Shown: positions 8,654-16,997, counted from the stretch's first letter. The stretch: 64,000 nt of DNA from Phenylobacterium deserti (GCF_003254705.1 NZ_QFYR01000001.1:1736001-1800000), one strand, 5' to 3'. Numbers and translations are program-made. The notes: generated from the letters alone by a model not told the origin.

Positions 8654-9714
8654 GCGAACTCCTCGAAGGCAGGCGGTCTGAGACCGGGTGAGAAAAGGCA
8701 GCAGACCTTGAACAGCTCGCCCATCTCGTCGGCGCCCAGGAGGCGGTGCAGCTGCCGGCCGATGGTGGCGGTGCGATCCGGTCGGGCGCGCACCAGCGCT
8801 TCGGCTCGAGCGCCGATGCCCAGCCGCGACAGGAACTCCGCCTGGGTGAGGATCGCGGTCTCGACGCCTTGCTTGCCCGCAGCCGCGATGACCGCAGGAA
8901 AGTCGGCGTGGATGGTCAGATCGGCCTCACCCGCCGTTTCCAGCGGGTCCACCATCTCGTGCCGCTTGAGGGCCTGGAGCGTGTCCCCGAAACCTGGCGA
9001 GGCGCGTCCGTAGTCGATCAGAAGCGCGACGCCGCCGTCCAGGGCGATGCGGGCGCCGACCTCCGAGCCCAAGGCGGCCTGTGCGGCGGACTGTTCGTAG
9101 ACCGAGCCCTGCGGCGCGTCGGGGAGCAGGGTGGAGACCGGTGTCGAGGCGAGCCCAAAGGCCAGGGCGCCAGCCTCGTCGACGCCCACCACCTGCTCGG
9201 CCCAGCCGATCGCGGTCCGCACGAACTGCCGCGCGGGCAGGCAGTCCAACAGCTCGTTGGCGACCAGCACGACGGGCGCGCCGCCCGGGACCTCCTCAAG
9301 CCGGTTGGCCCAACGGACCTGGTCGCCTAGCAGGCGCGCCTGCCGGTCACGGAGCGGCGCCGAGGTCTCGACCAGCCAAACGTCCGCAGCCTCCAGGAAG
9401 CCGGGCGCATGGCGCGCCGCGCGCAGCATGTCGCTCATCAAGGTCCCGTCGCCGGGGCCCATCTCGACCAGCCTGAACGACGCGGGTCGGCCCAAGAGCT
9501 CCCAGCAGCCCGCAGCCCACACGCCGATCAGTTCGCCGAACATCTGGCTGACCAGGGGCGCGGTGATGAAGTCGCCGTCGGGGCCCAGGGCCGGGCGGGT
9601 GGCGTAGTAGCCGTCCTGCGGGTCGTGGAGGCAGGCGGTCATGAACTGGGCGACGTTGATCGGACCGCTTTCAGCAATCTGCGCCCTCAGTCGATCACGC
9701 AGGCTCATCGGCAC
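8650..9714 (-). CDS. SAM-dependent methyltransferase, MidA/NDUFAF7 family
   Basis: 354 residues. NDUFAF7 dimethylates an arginine of a complex I subunit in mitochondria; bacterial members are assumed to act on protein arginines but are little studied. The family signature GDFITAPLVSQMFGELIG (47-64) and the SAM-binding loop RLVEMGPGDGTLMSD (81-95) are clear, as is LVANELLDCLPARQF further on. It overlaps lgt upstream by 20 bases and pgeF downstream by 4, so the three are almost certainly one operon. An alternative start is the internal Met three codons in (9708). Confidence 0.92.
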   Translation of the reverse strand: MPMSLRDRLRAQIAESGPINVAQFMTACLHDPQDGYYATRPALGPDGDFITAPLVSQMFGELIGVWAAGCWELLGRPASFRLVEMGPGDGTLMSDMLRAARHAPGFLEAADVWLVETSAPLRDRQARLLGDQVRWANRLEEVPGGAPVVLVANELLDCLPARQFVRTAIGWAEQVVGVDEAGALAFGLASTPVSTLLPDAPQGSVYEQSAAQAALGSEVGARIALDGGVALLIDYGRASPGFGDTLQALKRHEMVDPLETAGEADLTIHADFPAVIAAAGKQGVETAILTQAEFLSRLGIGARAEALVRARPDRTATIGRQLHRLLGADEMGELFKVCCLFSPGLRPPAFEEFA

Positions 9715-10567
9715 GCTTCGCGCCCGCCGGGATCTTGTCGTCGGCGTCCGTGCGGACCGCCGGCAGCGGCTCGCTGAGCCCGCGCCAGATCAGCCAAAGG
9801 CCCGCGAGGATCATCGGGATCGACAGGATCATCCCCATGGTCAGACCCAGCGGAAAGTCCGGCATGTAGGCGTCCGGTTCGCGGACCGTCTCCAGGCTGA
9901 CGCGGATCAGGCCGTAGCCCGCCACGAAGATGCCCATGAGCACGCCGCGACGGTTGGTCCACTTGGCCGAATAGGTCGCCCAGGCGAGCACCGCGAACAG
10001 CAGAACGCCCTCAAGCGCGGCTTCGTAGAGCTGGCTCGGGTGCCGGGGCAGGGCGTCCGGCGCGGCCGGGAAGATCACGCCCCAGGGCAGGTCGGTGGGG
10101 CGGCCCCACAGCTCGCCGTTGATGAAGTTGGCCACTCGTCCGAAGAACAGACCGATGGGAGTGGCCACGGCGGCGATGTCGCCCAGCCGCAGCAGATCCA
10201 GCTTGTTGCGCCAGGCGAAAAGGATCAGCGCGAGAAGCACGCCCAGGGCGCCGCCATGGAAGCTCATGCCGCCATGCCAGGTCTTGAAGACCTCCAGCGG
10301 GTCCGTCCACAGGATCGAGGGCGTGTAGAAGAACACGTGACCCAACCGGCCGCCGACGATCACGCCAAGGGTGATCCACAGCATCATGTCGTCGATCTGC
10401 TCGGTGGTGAGCGGCGGCGGGCGATGGCCCCAGAGCCGGGGGTTCTTCACCAGCATGACGGCGTACCGCCAGCCGAGGAGGATGCCGGCCACATAGGCCA
10501 GGGCGTACCAGCGGATGGCGATCGGGCCGATTTGGAACAGGACGGGATCGAAATCCGGAAAGGGCAC
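9695..10567 (-). CDS. lgt: Prolipoprotein diacylglyceryl transferase
   Basis: 290 residues from a GTG at 10567 (VPFPDFDPVLFQIGPIAIRWY), chosen because upstream in-frame sequence is Arg/Pro-rich and unlike the family. Lgt attaches diacylglycerol from phosphatidylglycerol to the lipobox cysteine, the first step of lipoprotein maturation at the inner membrane. Seven or so membrane helices are visible, with the HGGMSFHGGALG motif and the Lgt signature GRVANFINGELWGRPT. Several lipoproteins in this window are its likely substrates. First gene of lgt-midA-pgeF, divergent from ubiK. Confidence 0.96.
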   Translation of the reverse strand: MPFPDFDPVLFQIGPIAIRWYALAYVAGILLGWRYAVMLVKNPRLWGHRPPPLTTEQIDDMMLWITLGVIVGGRLGHVFFYTPSILWTDPLEVFKTWHGGMSFHGGALGVLLALILFAWRNKLDLLRLGDIAAVATPIGLFFGRVANFINGELWGRPTDLPWGVIFPAAPDALPRHPSQLYEAALEGVLLFAVLAWATYSAKWTNRRGVLMGIFVAGYGLIRVSLETVREPDAYMPDFPLGLTMGMILSIPMILAGLWLIWRGLSEPLPAVRTDADDKIPAGAKRADEPA

Positions 10568-10692
10568 GGTTGCGCGGCTCCAGCGTTGTGCAGGTAGAGG
10601 GTTTAGACGAGAAGCCCTTCGCTTTCGACCCCTGCGGGGCCATATAGAGGTGTAAGGCGGACGCACGAGCGCGAGTCCGATCAGAGCGACAG

Positions 10693-10944
10693 ATGCAGAC
10701 CCAGAACCCCTTCCTCGACGAAATGGCGAAACTCACCGCCGCCGCTATGGGTCTCGCCCAGGCCGCGGGCGAAGAGGCGAAGACGGCCTTCCGCTCGCAA
10801 GCCGACCGCATCGCCGCTGAGTTCGACCTGATCCGCCGCGAGGACTTCGACGCTCTGAAGGCCGAAGTGGAAGCGTTGCGCGCCGAAGTGGCCGCGTTGC
10901 GCGGCGCCCAATCGGCGTCGGCTCCGTCGGCGGACACGCCCTGA
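10693..10944 (+). CDS. ubiK: Ubiquinone biosynthesis accessory factor UbiK (BMFP family)
   Basis: 83 residues. It matches the BMFP/YqiC/UbiK pattern: N-terminal amphipathic segment (NPFLDEMAKLTAAAMGLAQAAGEEAKTAF split around residues 5-33), then RREDFDALKAEVEALRAEVAALRG, a C-terminal trimeric coiled coil. In Escherichia coli UbiK binds UbiJ and helps the soluble Ubi complex make ubiquinone; homologues also promote membrane fusion in vitro. It is divergent from lgt, a common arrangement in alphaproteobacteria. Confidence 0.9.
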   Translation: MQTQNPFLDEMAKLTAAAMGLAQAAGEEAKTAFRSQADRIAAEFDLIRREDFDALKAEVEALRAEVAALRGAQSASAPSADTP

Positions 10945-10999
10945 ACGTCCACAGAAACATCGGCGGCCTTGGCGCCGGGCTTGCACAACCCGGTGAACC

Positions 11000-11054
11000 G
11001 AACGCCGCGAAGCAGCTTACCTTTGTAGTCGCAGGCGATTCGGGCGCGGCGTTC
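11000..11054. repeat. 10-bp inverted repeat between ubiK and ybjN-like gene
   Basis: GAACGCCGCG (11000-11009) and its exact reverse complement (11045-11054) are separated by 35 bases. A smaller hairpin (CCGGG/CCCGG, 10975-10993) precedes it. It may be a structured leader or small RNA, or two regulator half-sites; no promoter is obvious. Confidence 0.3.
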
Positions 11055-11089
11055 CGCGCCCCGCCCACTGCGAAAGGACCATTGGTCTC

Positions 11090-11593
11090 ATGGATATGAC
11101 GCAGTCTGACGAAAACGTGCTCCTGGCGAACGATCCGCTGGACGTCGTCGAGCACGTGCTTACGGCGGAGAACCTGCCCTTCGATCGCACCGAGGATGGC
11201 GACCTCGCCTTCTCCCTGGCCGGCGACTGGAAGGACTACGAACTCTGGTTCGCGTGGCGGCCGGAAGCGGACTGCCTGCAGCTTTGCCTGTCCATGGACC
11301 ACAAGGTGGCCAAGACCCAGCGCCTGGACGCCCACGAGCTGCTGGCCCTGGTCAACCCGCGGGTCTGGCTGGGCCACTTCGAGCTTTGGGAAGACGGCGA
11401 GATCATCTTCCGCCACGGCATGGGCCTGATGACCGGCGAGCAGCCGAGCCTGGGCCAGGCGGCGGGCATGATCGACGTCGCCGTCGAGGCGGCCGACCGC
11501 TTCTTCCCGGCGTTCGACTACCTGGTGCGCGGCGGCAAGTCTCCGCAGGACGCCATCGCCGCCTGCATGTTCGAGACCGTCGGCGAGGCGTAA
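11090..11593 (+). CDS. YbjN domain-containing protein
   Basis: 167 residues. The sequence follows the YbjN family (NPLDVVEHVLTAENLPFDR type N-terminus, AFSLAGDWKDYELWFAWRPEADCLQLCLSMD core, VNPRVWLGHFELWEDGEIIFRHGM, FPAFDYLVRGGKSPQDAI). The fold resembles type III secretion chaperones; in enterobacteria YbjN affects stress response and motility, but its molecular role is not settled. No signal peptide. A strong terminator follows 23 bases after the stop, so it is a separate transcript from proC. Confidence 0.9.
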   Translation: MDMTQSDENVLLANDPLDVVEHVLTAENLPFDRTEDGDLAFSLAGDWKDYELWFAWRPEADCLQLCLSMDHKVAKTQRLDAHELLALVNPRVWLGHFELWEDGEIIFRHGMGLMTGEQPSLGQAAGMIDVAVEAADRFFPAFDYLVRGGKSPQDAIAACMFETVGEA

Positions 11594-11616
11594 GGCCCTT
11601 CACAGCCGAGTTTTCG

Positions 11617-11654
11617 AGGGCGTCTCCCGGCGACGGGACGACGCCCTTTGTTTT
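11617..11654 (+). terminator. Rho-independent terminator after the ybjN-like gene
   Basis: Stem AGGGCGTC...GACGCCCT (8 bp) extended by TCCCG/CGGGA with a GCGA loop, followed by TTGTTTT. Classic form. Confidence 0.9.
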
Positions 11655-11684
11655 GTGGGCGCGGCCCCGCTAGGGTCCGCGCCG

Positions 11685-12482
11685 ATGATGACACCTATTC
11701 TGATGCTGGGCGCCGGCCGCATGGGCGGCGCGATGCTGGCGGGCTGGCGCAAGGCCGGCGCGTTCGCCGCCTCCGACCTGATGATCCGTGATCCGAACCC
11801 GGGGCAGGCCGCCGCGCAGCTGGGCGCAGAGGGCGCGCAGCTCAATCCGGCCGACGCGGATTTGGCGCGAGCCCGGACGGTGGTGCTGGCGGTGAAGCCC
11901 CAGCTGTGGCGCGAGGCGGCGGCGGAGACGGTCTCGTGGCTGTCGGAAGATGCCGTGATCGTCTCGGTCGCCGCCGGCGTGAAGAGCGCCGACATCAGTC
12001 GCGAATTCGGCGGACGCCCTGTGGCGCGCGTCATGCCGACCACCGCTGCCGCGATCGGGCAGGGAACGGCCAGCCTCTATGCGGACGATCCGGCGGCCCT
12101 TTCCCGCGCGCGTGCGCTGTTCGAGCCGCTGGGCGCGGTGGTGGACCTCGCCGACGAGAACCTGATGCACGCCGCCACGGCGGTGTCCGGATCGGCCCCG
12201 GCCTACCTCTATGCCTTCATCGAAGCGCTGGAGGCGGCGGGCGTGACGGCGGGGCTGAAGCCCAAGGATGCGGCCGGGCTGGCGAGATCGACGATCACCG
12301 GGGCGGCCGCGCTGCTGGCGGAGGGCGGCGAAGAGCCGTCCGAGCTGCGGCGGCAGGTGACGTCCCCCGGCGGGACCACGCAGGCTGCGCTCGACGTGCT
12401 GCTCACCGAGCCCAGCCTGCAGACCCTTCTGCGGGAGGCGGTGGCAGCGGCGGTTCGTCGTTCGAAGGAGCTGGGGGCCTGA
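11685..12482 (+). CDS. proC: Pyrroline-5-carboxylate reductase
   Basis: 265 residues from the ATG at 11685 (a second ATG follows directly). It reduces pyrroline-5-carboxylate to proline with NAD(P)H, the last step of proline synthesis. The Rossmann loop MLGAGRMGGAM is at the N-terminus, VLAVKPQLW and RVMPTTAAAIGQG in the middle, and the C-terminal dimer domain has SGSAPAYLYAFIEALEAAGV and the signature VTSPGGTTQAAL. Upstream in-frame residues were excluded because they fall in the terminator tail. Cytoplasmic. Confidence 0.95.
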   Translation: MMTPILMLGAGRMGGAMLAGWRKAGAFAASDLMIRDPNPGQAAAQLGAEGAQLNPADADLARARTVVLAVKPQLWREAAAETVSWLSEDAVIVSVAAGVKSADISREFGGRPVARVMPTTAAAIGQGTASLYADDPAALSRARALFEPLGAVVDLADENLMHAATAVSGSAPAYLYAFIEALEAAGVTAGLKPKDAAGLARSTITGAAALLAEGGEEPSELRRQVTSPGGTTQAALDVLLTEPSLQTLLREAVAAAVRRSKELGA

Positions 12483-12527
12483 GGCGGTCCCGGAGCGGCC
12501 CTGCGGCCGTCCGAGACCTCGGAGAGA

Positions 12528-12950
12528 TCAGGACGCGCGGGTCCAGGTCACGCCGCGGCAGATGATGCTCACGCAGCCTTCGACCTTCAGGTTGCCGTTC
12601 GGCTGGAGAGTCATCTTGGAGTCGTAGGTCTTGCCGGACTCCGGATCGTAGATCTTGCCGCCGCCCCACTTGTTCTCGCCAGCGGGCTTGAAGCCGGTCA
12701 GCATCTGCAGGCCGACGATGGGCCGCGACTTCAGCGACGCATTGGGGTTGTTCTGATCGGTCTTGGGCGCGCCGGCCTTGGTGGTGGGCTCCTTGAGCCA
12801 GTTGATCGTGCCGCAAAGCGTCTGGCCACAGGGCGCGATCTTCACCTTGGCGCTGCCGCCCTGGACGAGCCACTCGCCGGTCACGTCGGCCGCAAAGGCG
12901 GGCGCGGCGGCCAGGGACAGGGCCGCGGCGGCGATGAGCAACTTAAGCAT
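12528..12950 (-). CDS. Exported DUF2147 family protein
   Basis: 140 residues with a signal peptide (MLKLLIAAAALSLAAAPAFA-AD). The DUF2147 pattern is clear: VTGEWLVQGGSAKVKIAPCGQTLCGTINWLKEP, then GLQMLTGFKPAGENKWGGGKIYDPESGKTY (split at about residues 80-108) and a final KVEGCVSIICRGVTWTR block. A lipocalin-like or fatty-acid-binding-like small beta protein of the periplasm is likely; the ligand is unknown. Four cysteines, probably two disulphides. Convergent with proC and downstream of the kinase gene. Confidence 0.88.
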   Translation of the reverse strand: MLKLLIAAAALSLAAAPAFAADVTGEWLVQGGSAKVKIAPCGQTLCGTINWLKEPTTKAGAPKTDQNNPNASLKSRPIVGLQMLTGFKPAGENKWGGGKIYDPESGKTYDSKMTLQPNGNLKVEGCVSIICRGVTWTRAS

Positions 12951-12977
12951 GTTCGGACTTTCCTCCCGTTTCTTTCA

Positions 12978-12998
12978 CAGGGTGGCTCGGCGACCCTG
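12978..12998 (-). terminator. Weak hairpin after the histidine kinase gene
   Basis: CAGGGT / ACCCTG, 6-bp stem with a 9-base loop, 15 bases past the kinase stop. No U-tract, so termination is only possible. Confidence 0.3.
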
Positions 12999-13012
12999 AA
13001 TTGTGGATGAAC

Positions 13013-14356
13013 TCAGCCGGGCAATTGCACCACGGCGCGCAGGCCGCCGAGCGGCGAGCGATCGAGCACGATGTCGCCCCCGTGGCCGCGCGCCACGTCA
13101 CGGGCGATCGCCAGGCCAAGACCCACGCCCTTGGTGTTCTGATTGCGCGACTCGTCCAGTCGGCCGAACGCCTTGAAGGCTTCCTCGTAGCGGTCGGCGG
13201 GGATGCCGGGCCCGTCGTCGTCGACCACGATCTCCACCCCGCCGTTCGGGCGGCTGCGAACGGCGATCTCAACATGCTCGCCGTGGACCGCGGCGTTCAT
13301 CACCAGGTTCGACAGGGCGCGCTTCAGCGCGTTGGGCCGGACCTCGGCGGTGAGCCTGGCGTCCGCGTCGAGCGCAACCTCGGCGCCAGCCCGGCGGGCG
13401 CCTTCGCTGACTTCTTCGATGAGCTGGCGCAGGGTGACCACCTCGAGACCTTCACCGCCTTCGCCACGGGCGAAGGCCAGGTACTCGTCGATCATGTGCT
13501 CCATCTCGAGCACGTCCTTCTTCATCGCGTCCGTGCGCTTGGACGGCTCCGAAAGAGCCAGGGCGAGCTTCAGGCGCGTGAGCGGGGTGCGCAGGTCGTG
13601 GCTGACGGACGCGAGCAGGGTGGTGCGCTGCTCGATGTGGCGCTGGATGCGCGAACGCATGGCCAGGAACGCCGTGGCCGCGCGGCGGACCTCGCGGGCG
13701 CCGTGCGGCTTGAACGCCACCGCCTCGCCGCCTCGTCCGAACGCTTCCGCCGCATTGGCCAGCCGTTCGATGGCGCGAACCTGGTTGCGGATGAACAGGA
13801 TGGCGATGGCGGTGAGCAGCACCGTCGCCACCGTCATCCAGAGCACGAAGATGTGCCCCTGGGTCGCGAAGGCGCGATCGCGGGGCGCCAGCACGCGAAG
13901 CACGCCGCCCGGCACCGCCACGCGGATGTCGACGTAGGCGGGGTAGCGGGTGGTGTCGAACCAGAACGGCTCATCCAGCCGCTCGGACAACGCCCGCTGC
14001 AGCGCCCGATCGATGGGCGCGAAGAAGGAATAGCGTCGATTGACCGGCAGCTCCCGCCCCTGCTGGAGGGCAATCGACAGACCCATGGACTCTTCGGCCC
14101 GCCGCGAGAGGCGGGCAAAAGCCGGCGCGGTCGGCTCCTCCTGGTAGCTTTCAACAGCCCAGGCGATATCGCCGGCCAGCCCTTCGGAGAGGCGGCTGGT
14201 GACTGTCTGCCAGTGATTGTCGAAGAAGACGTAGGTGACCGCCACCTGCATCAGTGCGACCGGAAGCACGATGATCAGCAGGCTGCGCCCAAACAGCGTC
14301 TTGGGCAGCTGCCGCTTGATCCAGCGACCGAACACACGGGTGGAGACGAGCCGCAT
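13013..14356 (-). CDS. EnvZ-like membrane sensor histidine kinase
   Basis: 447 residues. TM1 about 22-45, periplasmic sensor about 46-168, TM2 about 169-190, HAMP about 191-243, HisKA with phospho-acceptor His253 in SVSHDLRTPLTRLKL, and an HATPase_c domain with the N box (NLVMNAAVHG), G1 (DDDGPGIP) and G2 (GVGLGLAIA). EnvZ-type kinases phosphorylate OmpR-family regulators; the partner is the response regulator directly upstream, with which it overlaps by one base. The stimulus is not known for this branch. Last gene of petP-petR-kinase. Confidence 0.93.
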   Translation of the reverse strand: MRLVSTRVFGRWIKRQLPKTLFGRSLLIIVLPVALMQVAVTYVFFDNHWQTVTSRLSEGLAGDIAWAVESYQEEPTAPAFARLSRRAEESMGLSIALQQGRELPVNRRYSFFAPIDRALQRALSERLDEPFWFDTTRYPAYVDIRVAVPGGVLRVLAPRDRAFATQGHIFVLWMTVATVLLTAIAILFIRNQVRAIERLANAAEAFGRGGEAVAFKPHGAREVRRAATAFLAMRSRIQRHIEQRTTLLASVSHDLRTPLTRLKLALALSEPSKRTDAMKKDVLEMEHMIDEYLAFARGEGGEGLEVVTLRQLIEEVSEGARRAGAEVALDADARLTAEVRPNALKRALSNLVMNAAVHGEHVEIAVRSRPNGGVEIVVDDDGPGIPADRYEEAFKAFGRLDESRNQNTKGVGLGLAIARDVARGHGGDIVLDRSPLGGLRAVVQLPG

Positions 14357-15063
14357 CAGTCCGGGGCGAGCCTGTAGCCGACGCCGCGCACGGTCTGCAG
14401 ATAGCGCGGCGCCTTGGGGTCGTCCTCGATCTTACGCCGAAGTCGGGTGACCTGCACGTCCACGGCGCGGCCCGATGGATCGACCGTGCCGCGAGCGAGT
14501 TCGAGCCGGTCTACCGGTTCATGCGGGGTGCGGGCCAGATGGCGCAGAAGGGCCACCTCGGCCTCCGTCAGGCGCACCGGCTCGCCGTCGCACGTCAGCT
14601 CGCCGCGATCGGCGTCGAAGGCGCAGCGACCAAGCGATAGGCTCTGTCCCGGATTGGGCCGATCGGACGCGCGGCGAAGGATGGCCTCGATGCGCAACAG
14701 CAGCTCTTCCGGTTCGAAGGGCTTGGGCAGGTAGTCGTCCGCGCCGGTCCTGAGACCCTCGATCCGGTCCTCCGCTTCGCCGCGAGCGGTCAGCATGAGC
14801 ACGGGGGTCTTGCCCGACGGACCGCGCTGTTCACGCAGCCAGCGGGTGAGGGAAAATCCGTCCTCGCCAGGCATCATCACGTCAAAGACGGCGAGGTCGA
14901 AGTCGAGACTCTCGATCAGCTTGCGTGCGGACTGCCCGCCCGGCGCGGCGGTGACCCGGAATCCGGCCCGGGTCAGATACTCCTTGAGCAGCTCGCGGAT
15001 GCGGTCGTCGTCGTCGACCACCAGCAGATGGCGGCCGCGCTGAGCAGCATCGACGAGACTCAT
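14356..15063 (-). CDS. petR: OmpR-family response regulator, PetR-like
   Basis: 235 residues from the ATG at 15063. Receiver domain 12-125 with acidic pocket DDDD (17-20), phospho-acceptor Asp61 (FDVMMPGEDG), Thr92 and Lys114. The C-terminal winged helix (about 140-235) has RLTEAEVALLRHLARTPHEPVDR, VDVQVTRLRRKIEDDP and YLQTVRGVGYRL. In Rhodobacter capsulatus the pair petP (MarR family) - petR lies upstream of the bc1 operon petABC and is needed for growth. The same MarR-regulator pairing here supports the name. ATGA overlap with the MarR gene upstream and one-base overlap with the kinase downstream indicate coupling. Confidence 0.85.
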   Translation of the reverse strand: MSLVDAAQRGRHLLVVDDDDRIRELLKEYLTRAGFRVTAAPGGQSARKLIESLDFDLAVFDVMMPGEDGFSLTRWLREQRGPSGKTPVLMLTARGEAEDRIEGLRTGADDYLPKPFEPEELLLRIEAILRRASDRPNPGQSLSLGRCAFDADRGELTCDGEPVRLTEAEVALLRHLARTPHEPVDRLELARGTVDPSGRAVDVQVTRLRRKIEDDPKAPRYLQTVRGVGYRLAPD

Positions 15064-15548
15064 CCGGCGCCTCCTGTTCCGGGGCTGCGGGTTCGTCCGC
15101 CGGCCAGCGCCGCCAGGATGCGCCGCGCCCCGGCGACCCCGTCCAGCCCTGCCGAGCGGTAGGCCCGCGCGATCTGGTTTCGCAAGCGTTCGCTGATGGC
15201 GGCCTCGAAGGCCAACCCTTTTTCCGTCAGGGCGGCGGTGCGCCGTCGGCCATCGAGGTCCCCTGCGGTCTTGGCGACGAGCCCCTTGCCTTCGAGATCC
15301 ACGAGGATCCGGCTGGCCGCCTGCTTCGAAAGGCTCGTGAGGTGGGCAAGCTCCTGGACGCCCACGCCCGGCCGCCGTCGCAACAGGAAAGCCGCTCGCC
15401 AGTGGGAGCGCCCCAGGCCCAGGTCGGCCGCTTCCAGACCGGCATCCACCGCGGTCCAGAGCGAGGCCTCGGCCAGCAACAGCAGCTCGAGCCCGGCATC
15501 CAGTTCGTCTTCGCGAAGGATCAGCCGCGGATCGGCCGGCATGGTCAT
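15060..15548 (-). CDS. petP: MarR-family transcriptional regulator, PetP-like
   Basis: 162 residues from the ATG at 15548. The winged helix core reads WRAAFLLRRRPGVGVQELAHLTSLSKQAASRILVDLEGKGLV (about 45-86), with the wing at DLDGRRRTAALTEKG. Pairing with an OmpR-type regulator through an ATGA overlap matches petPR of Rhodobacter. The following kinase gene makes this a three-gene regulatory operon. Whether it acts on petABC (about 14.6 kb away in this window) is inference. Other MarR functions are possible. Confidence 0.75.
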   Translation of the reverse strand: MTMPADPRLILREDELDAGLELLLLAEASLWTAVDAGLEAADLGLGRSHWRAAFLLRRRPGVGVQELAHLTSLSKQAASRILVDLEGKGLVAKTAGDLDGRRRTAALTEKGLAFEAAISERLRNQIARAYRSAGLDGVAGARRILAALAGGRTRSPGTGGAG

Positions 15549-15627
15549 GGAAGCAAGGGTCCGGTTTTGGAACAGGTCTCGTTTGTAGAGGCTTCGCCGC
15601 CCGACACCAAAGGCGCCGTGGAGCGTC

Positions 15628-15661
15628 AAACAAAAACGCCTCCCCGTAGAGGCGGGGAGGC
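15628..15661 (-). terminator. Terminator after wrbA
   Basis: Stem GCCTCCCCG / CGGGGAGGC (9 bp, 6-base loop), followed on the minus strand by TTTTTGTTT. It ends wrbA transcription ahead of petP. Confidence 0.85.
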
Positions 15662-15694
15662 GGGGAGGCGGTTCGTCCGAGGCTCGGGGGAGGC

Positions 15695-16399
15695 TCAGCT
15701 CGGGTGAGCGGCGACCTCGTCCTCCGCGCCGCCCGTGCGCGGATCTTCCCACGCTTCGGCGTTCTCCTCCGCGACCTGGGTCTGCTGGTCTTGCAGGGCG
15801 CCGTGCAGCTTGGCTGCGGTCTCGGCGACCAGGCGGCCCTGGTGGCGCGCACCATCCAACTCGTTCTGGCTGGGCATGCGGCTGCCATCGCCGCCAGTGA
15901 TGGTCGAGGCGCCGTAGGGCGTTCCGCCGGTGATCTCGTCCAACGTCATCTGCGGGGCGTAGGAATAAGGCAGGCCGACCACGACCATGCCAAAGTGCAG
16001 CAGGGTGGTGATGGTCGAGAAGAGGGTGGTCTCCTGGCCGCCGTGTTGCGTGGCGGTGGAGGTGAAGGCCGCGCCGACCTTGCCGTTCAAGGCGCCTCTG
16101 GCCCAAAGGCCGCCGGCTTGGTCGAGGAAGTTGCCCATTTGCGAGGCCATGCGGCCGAAGCGGGTGCCCGCGCCGATGATGATGGCGTCGTAGTTCTCGA
16201 GGTCCGCGACCGTGGCGATCGGCGCGTCCTGCTCGAGCTTGTAGCCGGCGCCCTTGGCGATCTCGTCCGGCACCAGCTCGGGCACGCGCTTGATGTCGAC
16301 GATCGTGCCGGGCACCGAACGGGCGCCTTCGGCCTCGGCCTGCGCCATGGCTTCGATGTGGCCGTAGGTGGAGTGGTAGAGGACGAGAACTCGGGTCAT
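15695..16399 (-). CDS. wrbA: NAD(P)H:quinone oxidoreductase, WrbA type (flavodoxin fold)
   Basis: 234 residues. The FMN-binding flavodoxin loop [17 protein letters not shown] is at the N-terminus, followed by [24 protein letters not shown] and [15 protein letters not shown], all WrbA hallmarks, and [25 protein letters not shown]. It reduces quinones with two electrons, protecting against redox cycling. The usual length is about 198-200; here an extra C-terminal tail of roughly 35 residues is acidic and Gln-rich ([18 protein letters not shown]...HPS) and looks unstructured. Separate transcript with a terminator. Cytoplasmic. Confidence 0.95.
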   Translation of the reverse strand: MTRVLVLYHSTYGHIEAMAQAEAEGARSVPGTIVDIKRVPELVPDEIAKGAGYKLEQDAPIATVADLENYDAIIIGAGTRFGRMASQMGNFLDQAGGLWARGALNGKVGAAFTSTATQHGGQETTLFSTITTLLHFGMVVVGLPYSYAPQMTLDEITGGTPYGASTITGGDGSRMPSQNELDGARHQGRLVAETAAKLHGALQDQQTQVAEENAEAWEDPRTGGAEDEVAAHPS

Positions 16400-16493
16400 G
16401 CGGGGCTCCTGCTTCGCAGCCCCTCAATAATCATGACTTCGCGCGCGAGTTTCCTTCCGAGTTGGAAGAAGTCTCCTGCCCGAGAGAACAAGC

Positions 16494-16961
16494 TTAGCTG
16501 TTTCGCGGGCCGGTCCGCTTGATGACGCCGGAGAATGTCATGGCTGGCTCGCCGTCGGCGGTGACGGTGGCGCGCACGAAGATCAGGCTCCGGCCTCCGC
16601 GTGTGACCTCACCTGTGCATTCCACTAGCGAGCCTAGCGGCACAGCGCCGATGAACTCGCTGGAGAAAGTGGCTGTGACGCCGAAGCGCTCGCCAAGAGC
16701 CGGTCGGGCGATCTCAAACAGGCACGAGTCGGCGAAGGTCATCAGACAGCCGCCATGCATGAAGCCGCCGCCGTTCATGTGCCGCGGTTCGGCGCGGAAC
16801 GCACAGCGCACCCCACCGTCATCGTCTCGCCGCCAGTAGAATGGCCCAGTGAGATCCTCGAAAGGATCGCCGCCCTTCCAGAAGGACCAGCCAGCCCATT
16901 CGCCCTCGGTGAGGGTGACGAGGGCGTCGCCCTGCTGCCGCTGCTCTGCCCCGCCGTCCAT
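16494..16961 (-). CDS. PaaI-family hotdog thioesterase
   Basis: 155 residues. Hotdog-fold pattern with MNGGGFMHGGCLMTFADS (the HGG motif of PaaI/4HBT-II enzymes at about residues 68-73), FSSEFIGAVPLGSLVECTGEV and a final beta strand pair. Such enzymes hydrolyse acyl- or aryl-CoA thioesters. The N-terminus has an extra segment (ending at the WAGWSFWKGGDPFEDLTGPFYW region) seen in many acyl-CoA thioesterases of this branch. It is divergent from the thiolase operon with only 80 bases between, sharing an operator-like dyad, so co-regulation with acyl-CoA metabolism is likely. Confidence 0.85.
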   Translation of the reverse strand: MDGGAEQRQQGDALVTLTEGEWAGWSFWKGGDPFEDLTGPFYWRRDDDGGVRCAFRAEPRHMNGGGFMHGGCLMTFADSCLFEIARPALGERFGVTATFSSEFIGAVPLGSLVECTGEVTRGGRSLIFVRATVTADGEPAMTFSGVIKRTGPRNS

Positions 16962-16997
16962 GCCCGCGCACCCTTTCTCGAATTGCTTCGGAAGAAT

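Noticed and set aside
6530..9013. An 827-codon open frame on the plus strand across prs, the 7.5 kb gene and pgeF
   Set aside because: Runs opposite or out of frame to well-supported genes; composition is low-complexity Arg/Pro/Ala; no motif.
13001..14377. Plus-strand open frame opposite the histidine kinase
   Set aside because: Antisense shadow of a clear kinase; no domain in its product.
15064..15888. Upstream extension of the petR-type regulator to a 510-residue protein
   Set aside because: The extension overlaps petP in another frame and is Arg/Pro-rich; the ATG at 15063 gives a normal OmpR-type length with an ATGA overlap.
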